From an uncultured Lachnospiraceae bacterium (lineage in GTDB: Bacteria; Bacillota; Clostridia; Lachnospirales; Lachnospiraceae): DNA of 64,000 nt. Shown piece by piece: positions 26,048-34,193 of this stretch; position 1 is the first letter of the stretch, and the number at the start of each line of letters is the position of its first letter. A program made the position numbers and the translations under genes. Under the pieces are notes generated by a model. The model saw only the letters and a program-made list of their open reading frames with translations. It was not told the origin of the DNA and did not search any database. The stretch spans positions 248,001 through 312,000 of the forward strand of contig URMK01000001.1 of NCBI GenBank assembly GCA_900548905.1, in the 5' to 3' direction.

Positions 26048-27388
26048 ATGAATATGGATTTTGTAAAAGTAAAAGGGAAAGAATTTTATTATAAAGGGAA
26101 ACCAATCCTGTTTTCCGGACTTGGAGTGGGATCCTGGCTGAATATGGAGCATTTTATGCTGGGGCTGCCCGGCACGGATACCCAGATCAGAAAGACCTTT
26201 GCCCAGGTACTGGGAAAAGAGGATGGAGAAGCTTTTTTTGACTCTTTCATCCTGAATTTCCTTACCGGGGAAGATTTCCGTTTCCTGAAGGAATCGGGAG
26301 TGAACCTGCTGCGGGTTCCCTTCAGCTACCGTCTGTTTATTGATGACGAGAATCCCCATACCTATAAGGAGGAAGGTTTCCGCTACCTGGACAGGCTGCT
26401 GGCGCTGTGCAGGGAATACGAAATTTTCCTTATGCCGGATTTACACACGACTCCCGGCGGGCAGAATCCCGATTGGCATTCCGATAATATGACGGGAGTT
26501 CCCCAGTTCTGGCATTTCCGTGTTTTCCAGGAACAGATCAGAGATCTGTGGAGGGCCATAGCAGAACGATACAAAGAAGAGCCTTTTCTTTTGGGATACG
26601 ATCTTCTGAACGAGCCGTTTCTGATGCCGAAAAAGGAGGGCGTCCTGAACGCCTTTCTGGAGGAAGTGACAAAAGCGGTGAGAGAGGCGGATCCCAATCA
26701 CATCATCTTTATCGAAGGCGATTTCTTTTCCATGGATTTTACGGATATCCGACTTCCCCGGGATGAACAGACGGCCCTTACCTTCCATTTTTATCCCACC
26801 GTATGGGATGAGGCTCTGATGAATAAGGATTATGACGCCGGAGAAAGAATCCGTAAAATGGACGAGCAGCTGAAAGGCTTTGCCGCTCTCAGGGATACCT
26901 TCGGCCGTCCGGCACTTTGCGGGGAAGCGGGAGTGGATATCAAGAAAGAGGATCTGCCGTTTACCATGCAGCTGTTGGATGAGACACTGGCGCTGTTTCA
27001 GAAGCACAGCCTTTCCTGGACGCTGTGGAGCTATAAGGATGCGCAATGGATGGGGCTTGCTTATCCGGGGGCCCGTACCGGATGGATGAAGCTTGCTTCC
27101 CGGATCCGTGAGAAATGGTCCCATTACGGGCAGATGCAGATCGCGGACGAAATCATGGAGGATATGGGCAGAAGATATACCGATCATTTTTCCCGGGAAC
27201 TGAAATATGAACTGCAGTTTCAGTTAAGGGGCGTCCTTTACCGCATGGAAGAGGAATATATCCTCAAACCGGCACTTCAGGAATTTACCCGTGACGAAAT
27301 CATGGCCATGCCGGAATCCTTCCGTTTTGAAAACTGTGAGTTCTATGAGGAATACCGGGAACTCCTGAAACGATATTCCTGGAAGTAA
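26048..27388 (+). CDS. Cytosolic glycoside hydrolase family 5 protein
   Basis: 446 residues with a TIM-barrel GH5 core: RVPFSYRL near residue 100, acid/base Glu189 in YDLLNEPF, HFYPTVWDE, and nucleophile Glu293 in LCGEAGVDI. A helical C-terminal extension of about 100 residues (from WSHYGQ on) is not part of the usual core. There is no secretion signal, so it should act on imported oligosaccharides. ATG 26048 and ATG 26054 are both possible starts after AAAAGGA. GH5 covers many beta-glucan and beta-mannan activities; the substrate is not visible. Confidence 0.86.
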   Translation: MNMDFVKVKGKEFYYKGKPILFSGLGVGSWLNMEHFMLGLPGTDTQIRKTFAQVLGKEDGEAFFDSFILNFLTGEDFRFLKESGVNLLRVPFSYRLFIDDENPHTYKEEGFRYLDRLLALCREYEIFLMPDLHTTPGGQNPDWHSDNMTGVPQFWHFRVFQEQIRDLWRAIAERYKEEPFLLGYDLLNEPFLMPKKEGVLNAFLEEVTKAVREADPNHIIFIEGDFFSMDFTDIRLPRDEQTALTFHFYPTVWDEALMNKDYDAGERIRKMDEQLKGFAALRDTFGRPALCGEAGVDIKKEDLPFTMQLLDETLALFQKHSLSWTLWSYKDAQWMGLAYPGARTGWMKLASRIREKWSHYGQMQIADEIMEDMGRRYTDHFSRELKYELQFQLRGVLYRMEEEYILKPALQEFTRDEIMAMPESFRFENCEFYEEYRELLKRYSWK

Positions 27389-27567
27389 ACAGATACGGCT
27401 CAACCGATATCAAACAGACCGGAAATCCCCGGAAACCGCACAGAAGGCGGGCAGTTGTTTTAAAGGCAAAAAGAGTCCGTGCCGGTTCGGAAAAAGGTGG
27501 GACTGGTACGGCGCCCGGTTTGAAAAAACTGGCTGAAAATACTGTAAAAAATTTTTGAAAAAAGTAC

Positions 27568-27596
27568 TTGCTTTTTTTGGTAACTTGTTATAATAT
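27568..27596 (+). promoter_or_regulatory. Promoter for tRNA-Glu
   Basis: TTGCTT (27568-27573), then TAATAT (27591-27596) at 17 bases, or TATAAT (27589-27594) at 15. AT-rich upstream tracts are consistent with a strong stable-RNA promoter. The tRNA begins about 40 bases downstream. Confidence 0.65.
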
Positions 27597-27636
27597 ATAC
27601 AAGTGCCACGCGGAAAGCAAGCCTGCGGGTAACAAT

Positions 27637-27708
27637 GGCTCGTTGGTCAAGCGGTTAAGACGCCGCCCTCTCACGGCGGAATCAGGGGTTCGATTCCCCT
27701 ACGAGCTG
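27637..27708 (+). tRNA. tRNA-Glu, anticodon CTC
   Basis: A 72-base cloverleaf. The acceptor stem GGCTCGT pairs with ACGAGCT (one G-U); D arm; anticodon stem CCGCC/GGCGG around loop CTCTCAC, giving anticodon CTC; T arm GGGG-TTCGATT-CCCC; discriminator G. CCA is not encoded. It is a single-gene unit with its own promoter and terminator, reading GAG codons. Confidence 0.95.
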
Positions 27709-27740
27709 TTGACTATTTTGAAAAGAATAGCCCAACCCGA

Positions 27741-27779
27741 AAGAAGTGCTGTAGACATTATGTTTACAGTTCTTTTTTT
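27741..27779 (+). terminator. Terminator after tRNA-Glu
   Basis: AAGAAGTGCTGTA pairs with TACAGTTCTTTTT (one mismatch, two wobbles), ending in seven Ts. It sits directly before the 3' end of the convergent small gene. Confidence 0.7.
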
Positions 27780-27780
27780 A

Positions 27781-28041
27781 TTATTTTATCTTCAATTCCG
27801 ACAACAGCTGGGCGCAGTCAATCATTCCCTGCTTGTATGCAAGATCAATAAGCTTGCCGCAGCAGCTGTTATGGCAGTCCATCAGCTGTTCCACCATATC
27901 ATGATATTCCTCGGGCAGGTTACGGTAGCATTCCACAGCCGCGTCCCTCTCTTCTTCTCCCAGCTTCTGGTACTCCTTATCGTTTAAAAAGACATCCTGC
28001 AGCCAGCCGGATACTGCACAATCTGTTATTTCATCCAACAT
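27781..28041 (-). CDS. Small Cys-rich acidic protein of unknown function
   Basis: 86 residues, predicted mostly helical and soluble, acidic, with six cysteines (8, 38, 56, 60, 61, 76) including a CHNSCC cluster. A good ribosome site (AGGAGGG on the minus strand) lies upstream of the ATG, which supports a real gene. I do not recognise the family. It is one of only two minus-strand genes here and is isolated between the tRNA and the ABC exporter. The Cys cluster could bind metal or form disulphides, but nothing shows this. Confidence 0.7.
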   Translation of the reverse strand: MLDEITDCAVSGWLQDVFLNDKEYQKLGEEERDAAVECYRNLPEEYHDMVEQLMDCHNSCCGKLIDLAYKQGMIDCAQLLSELKIK

Positions 28042-28317
28042 TTTTATTCCCTCCTGCCTGCTTCGGTCATTCCGGAAATCGGAGACTGCCGGTATGTCCG
28101 GAAAAACAGTTTTTCGGTATGTGACTATATACAGTCTACCACGACACGATAAAATAGTCCATATAATTGTAGTAAAATTCCATGATATTATAACAGTTTC
28201 TGTATCAGTTCAGACGGCCTTTTGTGCCCTGCGGCATCCCCTGATCCCCCTCCCCTGCGTTTCCCTGGGGCGGCGTTTCTATGTAACATTTTAACAAAAA
28301 GGAAGCAGGCGTCCATA
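28042..28317. other. Intergenic region between divergent genes
   Basis: A divergent spacer of about 275 bases. On the minus strand it holds an extended -10 at 28187-28195. A CCGGAAAA/TTTTTCGG hairpin (28095-28114) falls in the leader of the small Cys-rich gene. The rest is AT-rich, then a GC-rich tract around 28230-28275. No further gene seen. Confidence 0.4.
28187..28195 (-). promoter_or_regulatory. Extended -10 promoter for the small Cys-rich gene
   Basis: On the minus strand the sequence reads TGTTATAAT, an extended -10. The -35 is poor. It gives a leader of roughly 140 bases to the gene at 28041. Confidence 0.4.
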
Positions 28318-28346
28318 TTGACAAAATTTAGATGTGCGCATACAAT
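28318..28346 (+). promoter_or_regulatory. SigA promoter of the ABC exporter operon
   Basis: Consensus TTGACA (28318-28323), a 17-base spacer, TACAAT (28341-28346). The -10 forms the left end of a long palindrome, so a bound regulator would block polymerase. Confidence 0.8.
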
Positions 28347-28368
28347 AGTTGCAGATGCAATAATTGTA
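28341..28368. promoter_or_regulatory. 28-bp palindromic operator over the exporter promoter
   Basis: Nested symmetric arms: TACAAT (28341-28346) with ATTGTA (28363-28368), and TTGCA (28349-28353) with TGCAA (28356-28360). The only asymmetries are the spacer bases. It covers the -10 and start site. The MarR-type protein at 32010 is the natural candidate to bind. A matching half-site, TACAATAnnnGCAG, lies at 31983-31996 just upstream of the marR start. Confidence 0.7.
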
Positions 28369-28386
28369 ATAGAAAATGGAGGCAAT

Positions 28387-30111
28387 ATGAAACGTTTACT
28401 TTCCTACATGAAAAAGTACAGGGCAGCTACGGCCCTGGCAGTATTTTGTATTGTTCTGGAAACCTTTCTGGAGTTGATAATCCCTCTCATCATGGCGGAT
28501 ATGGTGGATGTGGGGATCGCCAACGGGGATAAGGCTTATATTTTTGAAAAAGGATTCCTGATGGCGGCCTGTGCGGTGGTTTCCATGGTACTGGGGGCCG
28601 GAAGTGCCAGATTCGCAGCGGTATGCGGGCAGGGGGTGGGTGCCGAAATCCGTAAGGATGAATACCGCAGGCTGCAGCAGTTTTCCTTCGCCAACACGGA
28701 TCACTTCCGGACGTCCTCCCTGGTAACCAGGCTTACCGGGGATGTGACCAACATACAGAATTCCATATCCACAGGGATGCGGCCTGCCTGCAGGGCACCG
28801 GTAATGATGATAACCGCAGTCGCCGTATCCTTTTACATCAACAAAGAACTGGCGGTGGTATTCCTGGTAGCGGCACCGGTTCTGGGAATCCTTTTGTTTG
28901 CCATTATCAGTCATGTTCGTCCGCTTTATGCAAAAATGCAGAAGGCCGTGGATCTGGTGAACCGCATCATCCAGGAGAACCTCACTGCCATCCGGGTGGT
29001 AAAGGCCTACGTGCGGGGAGATTATGAACTCGCTAAGTTTGAAGAGGTGAATAGCGGTTTGCGGACTACATCAGAAAAGGCGTTCCGGGTAGCATCCTTA
29101 AATATGCCTGCCATGCAGCTTGTCATGTATACCACCATTTTATGTATCCTGTGGTTCGGCGGAAATCTGATTCTGGCGGGCGGCATGAAGGTGGGGGAAC
29201 TGACCGGATTTTTAAGCTATGTCCTGCAGGTACTGAATTCTCTTATGATGATATCCAATGTATTTATGATGTTCACCCGTTCCCTTACCTCCTGGAGGCG
29301 TATTACAGAAGTGATGGATGAAAAAATTGATATCACGGAGGAAAATGCAAGGGACATTACGGTGGAAAAAGGGGATATCGTATTTGACCATGTATATTTT
29401 AAATACAGCAGCCAGGCGAAGGAATATGTGCTTTCCGACATTTCCTTCCATATAGAAGCCGGTCAGACAGTCGGCATCATCGGAAGAACCGGCGCTGCCA
29501 AAACCACGCTGGTGCAGCTGATTCCCCGGCTTTATGATGTGACGCAGGGGCAGATCCTCATTGACGGCCATCCGGTGCAGGAATATCCTCTTAAGCCGCT
29601 GCGGGACTCCATCGCTGTGGTGCTTCAGAAAAACACCCTTTTTTCCGGTACGGTAAAGGATAACCTGCGGTGGGGAAAAGAGGATGCCACGGAAGAAGAA
29701 ATTACGGAAGCCTGCCGGGTCGCCTGCGTGGATGAATTCATAGGCAGACTGGAGAACGGGTACGATACGGATCTGGGGCAGGGCGGTGTCAATGTTTCGG
29801 GAGGGCAGAAGCAGAGGCTGTGTATCGCCAGAGCTTTGCTGAAAAAGCCCAAAGTGCTCATCCTGGATGATTCCACCAGCGCCGTGGATACGGCCACAGA
29901 GGCGAAAATCCGGGAAGGAATGACAGAGAGCCTTCCGGGAACCACAAAGATTATTATTGCCCAGAGGATTTCCTCCGTTGCCCATGCAGATAAGATCATT
30001 ATTCTTGAGGACGGGACGATCCATGCGGTCGGCACACATAAAGAACTTCTGGAAAATAACCTCATTTATCAGGAAATTTACCAGTCCCAACAGGAAGGAG
30101 CTGATTTGTAA
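28387..30111 (+). CDS. ABC exporter half-transporter, degenerate-site subunit
   Basis: 574 residues: six membrane helices (about 1-310), then an ATPase domain. Walker A reads GRTGAAKTT (Ala for the usual last Gly), signature VSGGQKQR, Walker B LILDDSTSAVD. The catalytic Glu is replaced by Asp, marking the degenerate half of a heterodimeric exporter such as BmrC/LmrC/TM287. GGAGG precedes the ATG at 28387; upstream frame extensions overlap the promoter. The stop overlaps the next start (TAATG), consistent with a 1:1 complex. Substrate unknown; drug or lipid export is typical. Confidence 0.9.
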   Translation: MKRLLSYMKKYRAATALAVFCIVLETFLELIIPLIMADMVDVGIANGDKAYIFEKGFLMAACAVVSMVLGAGSARFAAVCGQGVGAEIRKDEYRRLQQFSFANTDHFRTSSLVTRLTGDVTNIQNSISTGMRPACRAPVMMITAVAVSFYINKELAVVFLVAAPVLGILLFAIISHVRPLYAKMQKAVDLVNRIIQENLTAIRVVKAYVRGDYELAKFEEVNSGLRTTSEKAFRVASLNMPAMQLVMYTTILCILWFGGNLILAGGMKVGELTGFLSYVLQVLNSLMMISNVFMMFTRSLTSWRRITEVMDEKIDITEENARDITVEKGDIVFDHVYFKYSSQAKEYVLSDISFHIEAGQTVGIIGRTGAAKTTLVQLIPRLYDVTQGQILIDGHPVQEYPLKPLRDSIAVVLQKNTLFSGTVKDNLRWGKEDATEEEITEACRVACVDEFIGRLENGYDTDLGQGGVNVSGGQKQRLCIARALLKKPKVLILDDSTSAVDTATEAKIREGMTESLPGTTKIIIAQRISSVAHADKIIILEDGTIHAVGTHKELLENNLIYQEIYQSQQEGADL

Positions 30112-31967
30112 TGGCAAAATATAATGGATATGCACGTCCCAGGGATCAGAAAAAAACCATGAAAAAAATGCTCCATTATATGGGGATATACAAATGGTCC
30201 GTCGTTCTGGTGGCCTTGCTGGTGTGCATCAGCAGTCTTGCTAATATTTTAGGGACTTATATGCTCAAGCCGGTTATCAATGAATATATCCTTCCGGGAA
30301 ATATACCCGGACTCATCCGTATTATTGCGGTTATGGCGGTTATGTATGGGTGCGGGGCGTTGGCAACCCTTGGTTATAATCAGCTTATGGTCCATACCTG
30401 TCAGAAAATCGTAAGCCGCATCCGGCGTGATTTGTTCGAACATACCCAGGAGCTTCCTGTTTCTTATTTTGATGCCCATACCCACGGGGAACTGATGAGC
30501 CGGTTCACCAACGATGTGGATACGCTGACGGAGGCTCTCAACAACAGCTTTACCCTTTTAATCCAGAGCTTTATTGTGGTTACAGGTACCATAGCCATGC
30601 TGATTATCCTGAATTTCAGATTGTCCCTGATTGTAATTGCTTTCCTCATTCTCATGTTTTTGTTTATCCAGTTTAACGGAAAGCGCAGCAAGAAGTATTA
30701 TCTGGCACAGCAGAAATATCTGGGCAGTATCAACGGCTTTGTAGAGGAAATGGTAGGCGGCCAGAAGGTGGAAAAAGTATTTAACCACGAGGAGCAGGAT
30801 TTTGAGGAATTCTGTAAACGGAATGAGGCGCTCAGGCAGGCGTCAACAAAGGCGTTATCCTATTCCGGCATGATGGTTCCCACCATCGTCAGCCTTTCTT
30901 ATTTTAATTATGCGGTGTCGGCCTGTGTGGGAGGGATGTTTGTCCTGTCGGGCCTTATGGATTTGGGCAGCTTGGCTTCCTATCTGGTATACGTAAGACA
31001 GAGCGCCATGCCTATGAACCAGTTCACCCAGCAGATCAATTTCCTGCTGGCGGCATTGTCCGGCGCAGAACGTATCTTTGAGATGATGGAGGAAGAACCG
31101 GAACTGGATGAAGGAAGGATTACTCTGTGCCACGTGAAGGAAAAGGACGGCAGGCTGGAGGAAAACGGAGAAGAGGGCCGGGATTATGCCTGGAAGGTGC
31201 CCCATGAGGACGGTACCTTCGAACTGGTTCCTTTAAAGGGAGATGTCCGGTTTATGGATGTGGTGTTCGGCTATACGCCGGAAAAGAAAATACTGAACCA
31301 AATCAGCCTTTATGCCAAGCCCGGCCAGAAAATTGCCTTTGTGGGCTCCACGGGTGCCGGTAAAACCACAATTATCAACCTGATTAACCGGTTTTATGAG
31401 ATACAAAGCGGTACCATCACCTACGACGGCCTGGATATCCGGGATATCCGCAAGAAGGATCTGCGCCGTTCCCTGTCTATGGTCATCCAGGATACCCATC
31501 TGTTTACCGGGACCATAGCCGAAAATATCCGGTACGGGCGGCTGAAAGCCGGAGAGGAGGATATCAGGGAGGCGGCACGGATAGCCAATGCAGATTCCTT
31601 TATCCGGAGGCTGCCGGAAGGTTATGACACCATGCTGTACAGCGACGGCTCCAACCTTTCCCAGGGCCAGCGTCAGCTTCTTGCGATTGCCAGGGCTGCG
31701 ATATCCAGGCCTCCGGTGCTGATTCTGGACGAAGCCACCAGCTCTATTGATACCCGGACGGAAAGGCTGATCGAAAAAGGGATGGATTCCCTGATGGAGG
31801 GAAGGACCGTGTTCGTCATCGCCCACAGGCTGTCCACCGTGCGCAATTCCAAAGCTATTATGGTTCTGGAACAGGGAGAGATTATTGAAAGGGGGGATCA
31901 CGAAGAGCTTCTTGCCCAAAAGGGACGCTATTACCGGCTGTACACCGGACAGTTTGAACTGGAATGA
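30111..31967 (+). CDS. ABC exporter half-transporter, catalytic-site subunit
   Basis: 618 residues: six membrane helices followed by an ATPase domain with canonical Walker A GSTGAGKTT, signature LSQGQRQ, Walker B LILDEATSSID (catalytic Glu present) and H-loop IAHRLSTV. A charged insert of about 40 residues precedes the ATPase core (around residues 335-385), as in many Firmicutes partners of this class. With the preceding subunit it should form one full exporter having one active and one degenerate ATP site. Confidence 0.91.
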   Translation: MAKYNGYARPRDQKKTMKKMLHYMGIYKWSVVLVALLVCISSLANILGTYMLKPVINEYILPGNIPGLIRIIAVMAVMYGCGALATLGYNQLMVHTCQKIVSRIRRDLFEHTQELPVSYFDAHTHGELMSRFTNDVDTLTEALNNSFTLLIQSFIVVTGTIAMLIILNFRLSLIVIAFLILMFLFIQFNGKRSKKYYLAQQKYLGSINGFVEEMVGGQKVEKVFNHEEQDFEEFCKRNEALRQASTKALSYSGMMVPTIVSLSYFNYAVSACVGGMFVLSGLMDLGSLASYLVYVRQSAMPMNQFTQQINFLLAALSGAERIFEMMEEEPELDEGRITLCHVKEKDGRLEENGEEGRDYAWKVPHEDGTFELVPLKGDVRFMDVVFGYTPEKKILNQISLYAKPGQKIAFVGSTGAGKTTIINLINRFYEIQSGTITYDGLDIRDIRKKDLRRSLSMVIQDTHLFTGTIAENIRYGRLKAGEEDIREAARIANADSFIRRLPEGYDTMLYSDGSNLSQGQRQLLAIARAAISRPPVLILDEATSSIDTRTERLIEKGMDSLMEGRTVFVIAHRLSTVRNSKAIMVLEQGEIIERGDHEELLAQKGRYYRLYTGQFELE

Positions 31968-31982
31968 CAGCAACAATCGTGC

Positions 31983-31996
31983 TACAATACAAGCAG
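31983..31996. promoter_or_regulatory. Possible MarR half-site upstream of marR
   Basis: TACAATACAAGCAG agrees at 11 of 14 positions with the left half of the operator at 28341. It overlaps the region just before the marR ribosome site. Confidence 0.35.
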
Positions 31997-32009
31997 TGAA
32001 GGGAGTGAT

Positions 32010-32489
32010 ATGGGGATGGATAAAAAAACCTTTCTTTCCATAGAGAGGCGGGAAATAAGGGAAGCTATGGTGGAGATGGAAATTGCCAGGAAACGGATCC
32101 TGCAGCCCTTTTTTCAGGATTTGGGATTGTCGCCGGGACAGCCGCGCATTCTGAACAGACTTTATGAGAAGGATCATATAACGCAGCGGGAACTGGCCGA
32201 CATATGCTTTATGGACGTGGCAACGATGTCCAGGAATCTGGATCGCCTGGAAGAAGCGGGTTACATTGCCCGGGAGAAGCATCCCGACTGCCGTCGTTCC
32301 TTTCTGATTGTCCTGACACAGGAGGGAAGAAACAGGGCTGCACAGGTATCGGAAGATTTCCGGCTCATTGACGAACGCATATGGCAGGGGCTTACGGAGG
32401 AAGAAATGACGGCATTTCTTTCCTGCGCCAGGAAAATTATTAAAAATCTGAACATTGATTCGGACAAAGCAAACATTCCGCGGGAATAA
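32010..32489 (+). CDS. MarR-family transcriptional regulator
   Basis: 159 residues with the MarR winged-helix fold: helix-turn-helix ITQRELADICFMDVATMSRNLDRLEEAGYI and wing DCRRSFLIVLTQEG. It contains an RNRAAQVSEDF dimerisation-helix segment typical of MarR proteins. It is the last gene after the exporter pair, 42 bases downstream. Such regulators usually repress the adjacent exporter until they bind a toxic ligand. Two starts (32010, 32016) are possible; GGGAG favours the first. Confidence 0.88.
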   Translation: MGMDKKTFLSIERREIREAMVEMEIARKRILQPFFQDLGLSPGQPRILNRLYEKDHITQRELADICFMDVATMSRNLDRLEEAGYIAREKHPDCRRSFLIVLTQEGRNRAAQVSEDFRLIDERIWQGLTEEEMTAFLSCARKIIKNLNIDSDKANIPRE

Positions 32490-32534
32490 AAGACCGGGGC
32501 GGCACACTGCATTCCATACAGTATGCCGCCCCGG
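32482..32534. terminator. Bidirectional terminator between marR and the NSS transporter
   Basis: CCGGGGCGGCA (32494-32504) and TGCCGCCCCGG (32524-32534) form a perfect 11-bp stem. On the minus strand it is followed by TCTTTTATT, a good terminator for the convergent transporter. On the plus strand the T-run is weak. Confidence 0.75.
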
Positions 32535-32556
32535 CGGTGTTTCCGACAGCATGGAT

Positions 32557-33912
32557 TTACAGACTGATCCAGCCGAACGTATTTGCCACAGAGCTTATCA
32601 GGATAAGAAGGATGAGGATCGGCGCCACATATTTGATGAGCAGCGTATACAGCTTCTCGCTTTTAAAAGGAGCTGAATGCTTTACTTCTTCGGCAATTGC
32701 TTTTGGCTTTACCACATATCCCACAAAGATGCAGGTAAATAAAGCGACCAGCGGCATGAGCACACTATTGCTTAAGAAATCAAAGAAATCCAGTATGGAC
32801 AGGCCCAGAGGCGTAAGCCAGGAAAGCACGCCGAACCCGAGGGAGGAAGGGATTCCCATAACCATGGCAAAAGCCATCACCAGCAGGCAGGCCGGTTTCC
32901 TTTTCATATGGAATTTGTCCTGAATGATGGATACCACCGTTTCCATTAACGAAATGGAGGAAGTCAGTGCGGCGAACAGAACCAGCAGGAAAAAAACAAA
33001 ACCCAGCAGCTGTCCGGCACGCATGCTGGAAAAAACTTTGGGGAGTGTGATAAACATCAGGCTGGGGCCGGAGGACAGGATGTCCCGGTTCCCGCCTGAA
33101 AAAACAAATACGGAAGGAATGATAATCATGCCGGAGACAAAAGCAATTCCCGTGTCAAACAATTCTATGCTGCGCACGGAGGATTCTATGTTTTCTGTTT
33201 TGGGCATGTAAGACCCATAGGTGATCATAATACCCATAGCCAGCGACATAGAATAGAACAGCTGGCCCATGGCAGCCAGTACACAGTTTACGGAAAATTC
33301 CGAAAAATCAGGCTTGATATAATAAACAAGCCCTTCCATGGCCCCGGGACGGGTGATGACATAGACGGCAATGCCGATGGAAAGGACGACCAGAACCGGC
33401 ATCAGTATTTTGCTGGCCTTCTCAATCCCTTTTTCCACACCAAGCATAACAATGAAGGCAGTAGCCGCAATAAAGAGGAAAAGCCAGAAAAGAGGTTCCC
33501 CCACGCCGCCGATAAAAGCGGTAAAGAACGTATCTAACGTTGCGGCGGTTCCCTGTCCTGTCAGGTAGACCGATAAATATTTAGCCACCCATCCGCCGAT
33601 TACACAGTAATACGGGAAAATCAGGATAGGGACAATACTTGAAAGCAGGCCCAGAAAGGAAAACCTTTTATTGAGGGAAGTAAAGGCATAAAGCGTGCTT
33701 TTACCGGTTTTTCTTCCCAGGGCAATTTCCGTAAGCATGAGAGAAAAGCCGAAGGTGACGGCCAGAATCAGATATATCAGCAAAAAGGTCCCTCCGCCGT
33801 ATTTGGCGGCCAGATACGGAAAGCGCCAGATGTTTCCCAGCCCCACTGCGGAGCCTGCGGCTGCCAGAATAAAGCCGATACGGCTGGAAAAAGAATTCTT
33901 TTGTTCATTCAT
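32557..33912 (-). CDS. Sodium-dependent transporter, NSS/SNF family
   Basis: 451 residues with about 11-12 membrane segments, related to LeuT, TnaT and Tyt1. The conserved first helix reads AAAGSAVGLGNIWRFPYLA, which contributes the Na+ and substrate sites; GGGTFLLIYL follows. The minus-strand ATG at 33912 has AGGGGGAT upstream and is preferred over a longer frame beginning at 33951. These transporters import amino acids with sodium; the substrate is not clear. It is monocistronic and opposite to the neighbouring operons. Confidence 0.92.
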   Translation of the reverse strand: MNEQKNSFSSRIGFILAAAGSAVGLGNIWRFPYLAAKYGGGTFLLIYLILAVTFGFSLMLTEIALGRKTGKSTLYAFTSLNKRFSFLGLLSSIVPILIFPYYCVIGGWVAKYLSVYLTGQGTAATLDTFFTAFIGGVGEPLFWLFLFIAATAFIVMLGVEKGIEKASKILMPVLVVLSIGIAVYVITRPGAMEGLVYYIKPDFSEFSVNCVLAAMGQLFYSMSLAMGIMITYGSYMPKTENIESSVRSIELFDTGIAFVSGMIIIPSVFVFSGGNRDILSSGPSLMFITLPKVFSSMRAGQLLGFVFFLLVLFAALTSSISLMETVVSIIQDKFHMKRKPACLLVMAFAMVMGIPSSLGFGVLSWLTPLGLSILDFFDFLSNSVLMPLVALFTCIFVGYVVKPKAIAEEVKHSAPFKSEKLYTLLIKYVAPILILLILISSVANTFGWISL

Positions 33913-34060
33913 ATTGGTAAATCCCCCTGTATAATAGGTAAGTATTATCACGGGGACCGTATGGGATACGGTACCGTGACAAAGCTATATTCTAGCATAT
34001 TAAACCGGAAGAAGGAAGCCCTAAGCAAAGAAAACCCCCGGTTTTCCTGGAAATTAGCGC

Positions 34061-34089
34061 TTGCGTTTTGTATACAATGGTGCTATAGT
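34061..34089 (+). promoter_or_regulatory. Promoter of the rimP-nusA-infB operon
   Basis: TTGCGT (34061-34066), a 17-base spacer, TATAGT (34084-34089). It precedes the leader hairpin at 34118. Confidence 0.7.
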
Positions 34090-34117
34090 ATTATATGGTT
34101 AATATGGTTACTAGAGT

Positions 34118-34148
34118 AGAGTGGACTTCCGGTCCACTCTTCTTTATT
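34118..34148 (+). terminator. Leader attenuator hairpin upstream of rimP
   Basis: AGAGTGGAC (34118-34126), loop TTCCG, GTCCACTCT (34132-34140), then TCTTTATT. It begins about 20 bases after the predicted start site and 45 bases before rimP. It therefore looks like a leader terminator, not the end of a gene. NusA, encoded in this operon, stimulates such hairpins. Confidence 0.7.
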
Positions 34149-34193
34149 GGTTTGGCAACATACAACTGAATACAGAAAGGAACTGGTGAACGA

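Noticed and set aside
28222..28386. In-frame N-terminal extension of the ABC exporter
   Set aside because: It would start upstream of the consensus promoter and run through the operator.
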